A program made the position numbers and the translations under genes. Below are positions 6,010 through 6,111 of a DNA stretch of 6,111 nt, in pieces. The stretch is from DASSWG01 sp035704905 (GTDB lineage: Bacteria > Bacteroidota > Bacteroidia > Flavobacteriales > Flavobacteriaceae): positions 1 through 6,111 of the forward strand of contig DASSWN010000138.1 of the NCBI GenBank assembly GCA_035704905.1, read 5' to 3'. How positions within the stretch are numbered: the first letter of the stretch is position 1; each line of letters begins with the position of its first letter. The notes beneath the pieces were generated by a model. That model did not search any database and was not told the DNA's origin. It saw nothing but the letters and a program-made list of their open reading frames with translations.

Positions 6010-6017
6010 CAAAAATA
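6010..6017 (-). promoter_or_regulatory. Candidate leftward promoter of the XRE-like gene, -7 element
   Basis: The minus strand reads TATTTTTG, an exact TAnnTTTG match, about 92 bases before the regulator ATG. A -33 TTG at normal spacing is not evident. Both dyads would lie downstream of this start, in the leader. An alternative with one mismatch (TATATTTT, 5975-5982) sits inside dyad 2 and would give a shorter leader; the sequence does not decide between them. Confidence 0.4.
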
Positions 6018-6053
6018 GCACAAAAACAAAACATAAGTAAATAGCAGTTTTCT

Positions 6054-6111
6054 ATGATGAAGAAAAAAGAACGCTCGGCGATCAAAAAATGCTTTAAGCC
6101 AAATTATGCTG
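6054..6111 (+). CDS. Start of a possible divergent gene (cut by window edge)
   Basis: From an ATG at 6054 (a second ATG follows directly) 19 codons remain open to the right edge, giving MMKKKERSAIKKCFKPNYA. The segment is basic and has no signal peptide. It is too short to recognise. The support is its position: divergent from an XRE-like regulator, with a promoter-like sequence and regulator-type dyads in the shared gap. It may encode the gene the regulator controls, or be a chance open frame. Confidence 0.4.
   Translation, partial: MMKKKERSAIKKCFKPNYA

Noticed and set aside
1..6111. CRISPR array, tRNA, rRNA or riboswitch
   Set aside because: No regularly spaced direct repeats, no tRNA-like cloverleaf with a CCA-type end and no known riboswitch core were found on reading both strands of the gaps.

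Overview
The window looks like chromosomal DNA from a Bacteroidota bacterium, most likely of the Flavobacteriaceae. It is AT-rich. Good matches to the Bacteroidota -7 promoter element (TAnnTTTG) sit just upstream of several genes, Shine-Dalgarno sequences are absent, and the proteins are of flavobacterial type: a long PurM, a type III glutamine synthetase, a DUF3078-like exported protein and a flavobacterial XRE-like regulator. No genus can be fixed from the sequence.

Left part (1-3764): three minus-strand genes lie in a row. Read in their own direction they are glnN (type III glutamine synthetase, nitrogen assimilation), purM (AIR synthase, de novo purine synthesis) and the start of a DUF3078-like exported protein that runs off the left edge. 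A hairpin terminator after glnN is packed against the purM promoter. purM and the DUF3078-like gene are 30 bases apart and probably co-transcribed.

Middle (3765-4737): a 322-base gap holds the glnN promoter and, on the other side, an isolated terminator-like hairpin. Two plus-strand genes follow: an unrecognised 155-residue exported protein and a very basic 50-residue protein. The stop codon of the small gene overlaps that of apt (minus strand) in a shared TTAA.

Right part (4734-6111): apt (adenine phosphoribosyltransferase, purine salvage) reads leftwards. A strong 19-bp stem terminator separates it from a minus-strand XRE-like regulator. Upstream of the regulator are two closely related dyads whose centres are 31 bp apart, then a possible divergent promoter and the first codons of a plus-strand reading frame cut by the window edge.

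Most of the window is ordinary housekeeping sequence. The best leads are the paired dyads, the lone hairpin before the exported-protein gene, and the overlooked 50-residue gene. I see no clear evidence for a complete undescribed system; the regulator/divergent-gene pair at the right edge could be the margin of an accessory module, but the window ends too soon to tell.
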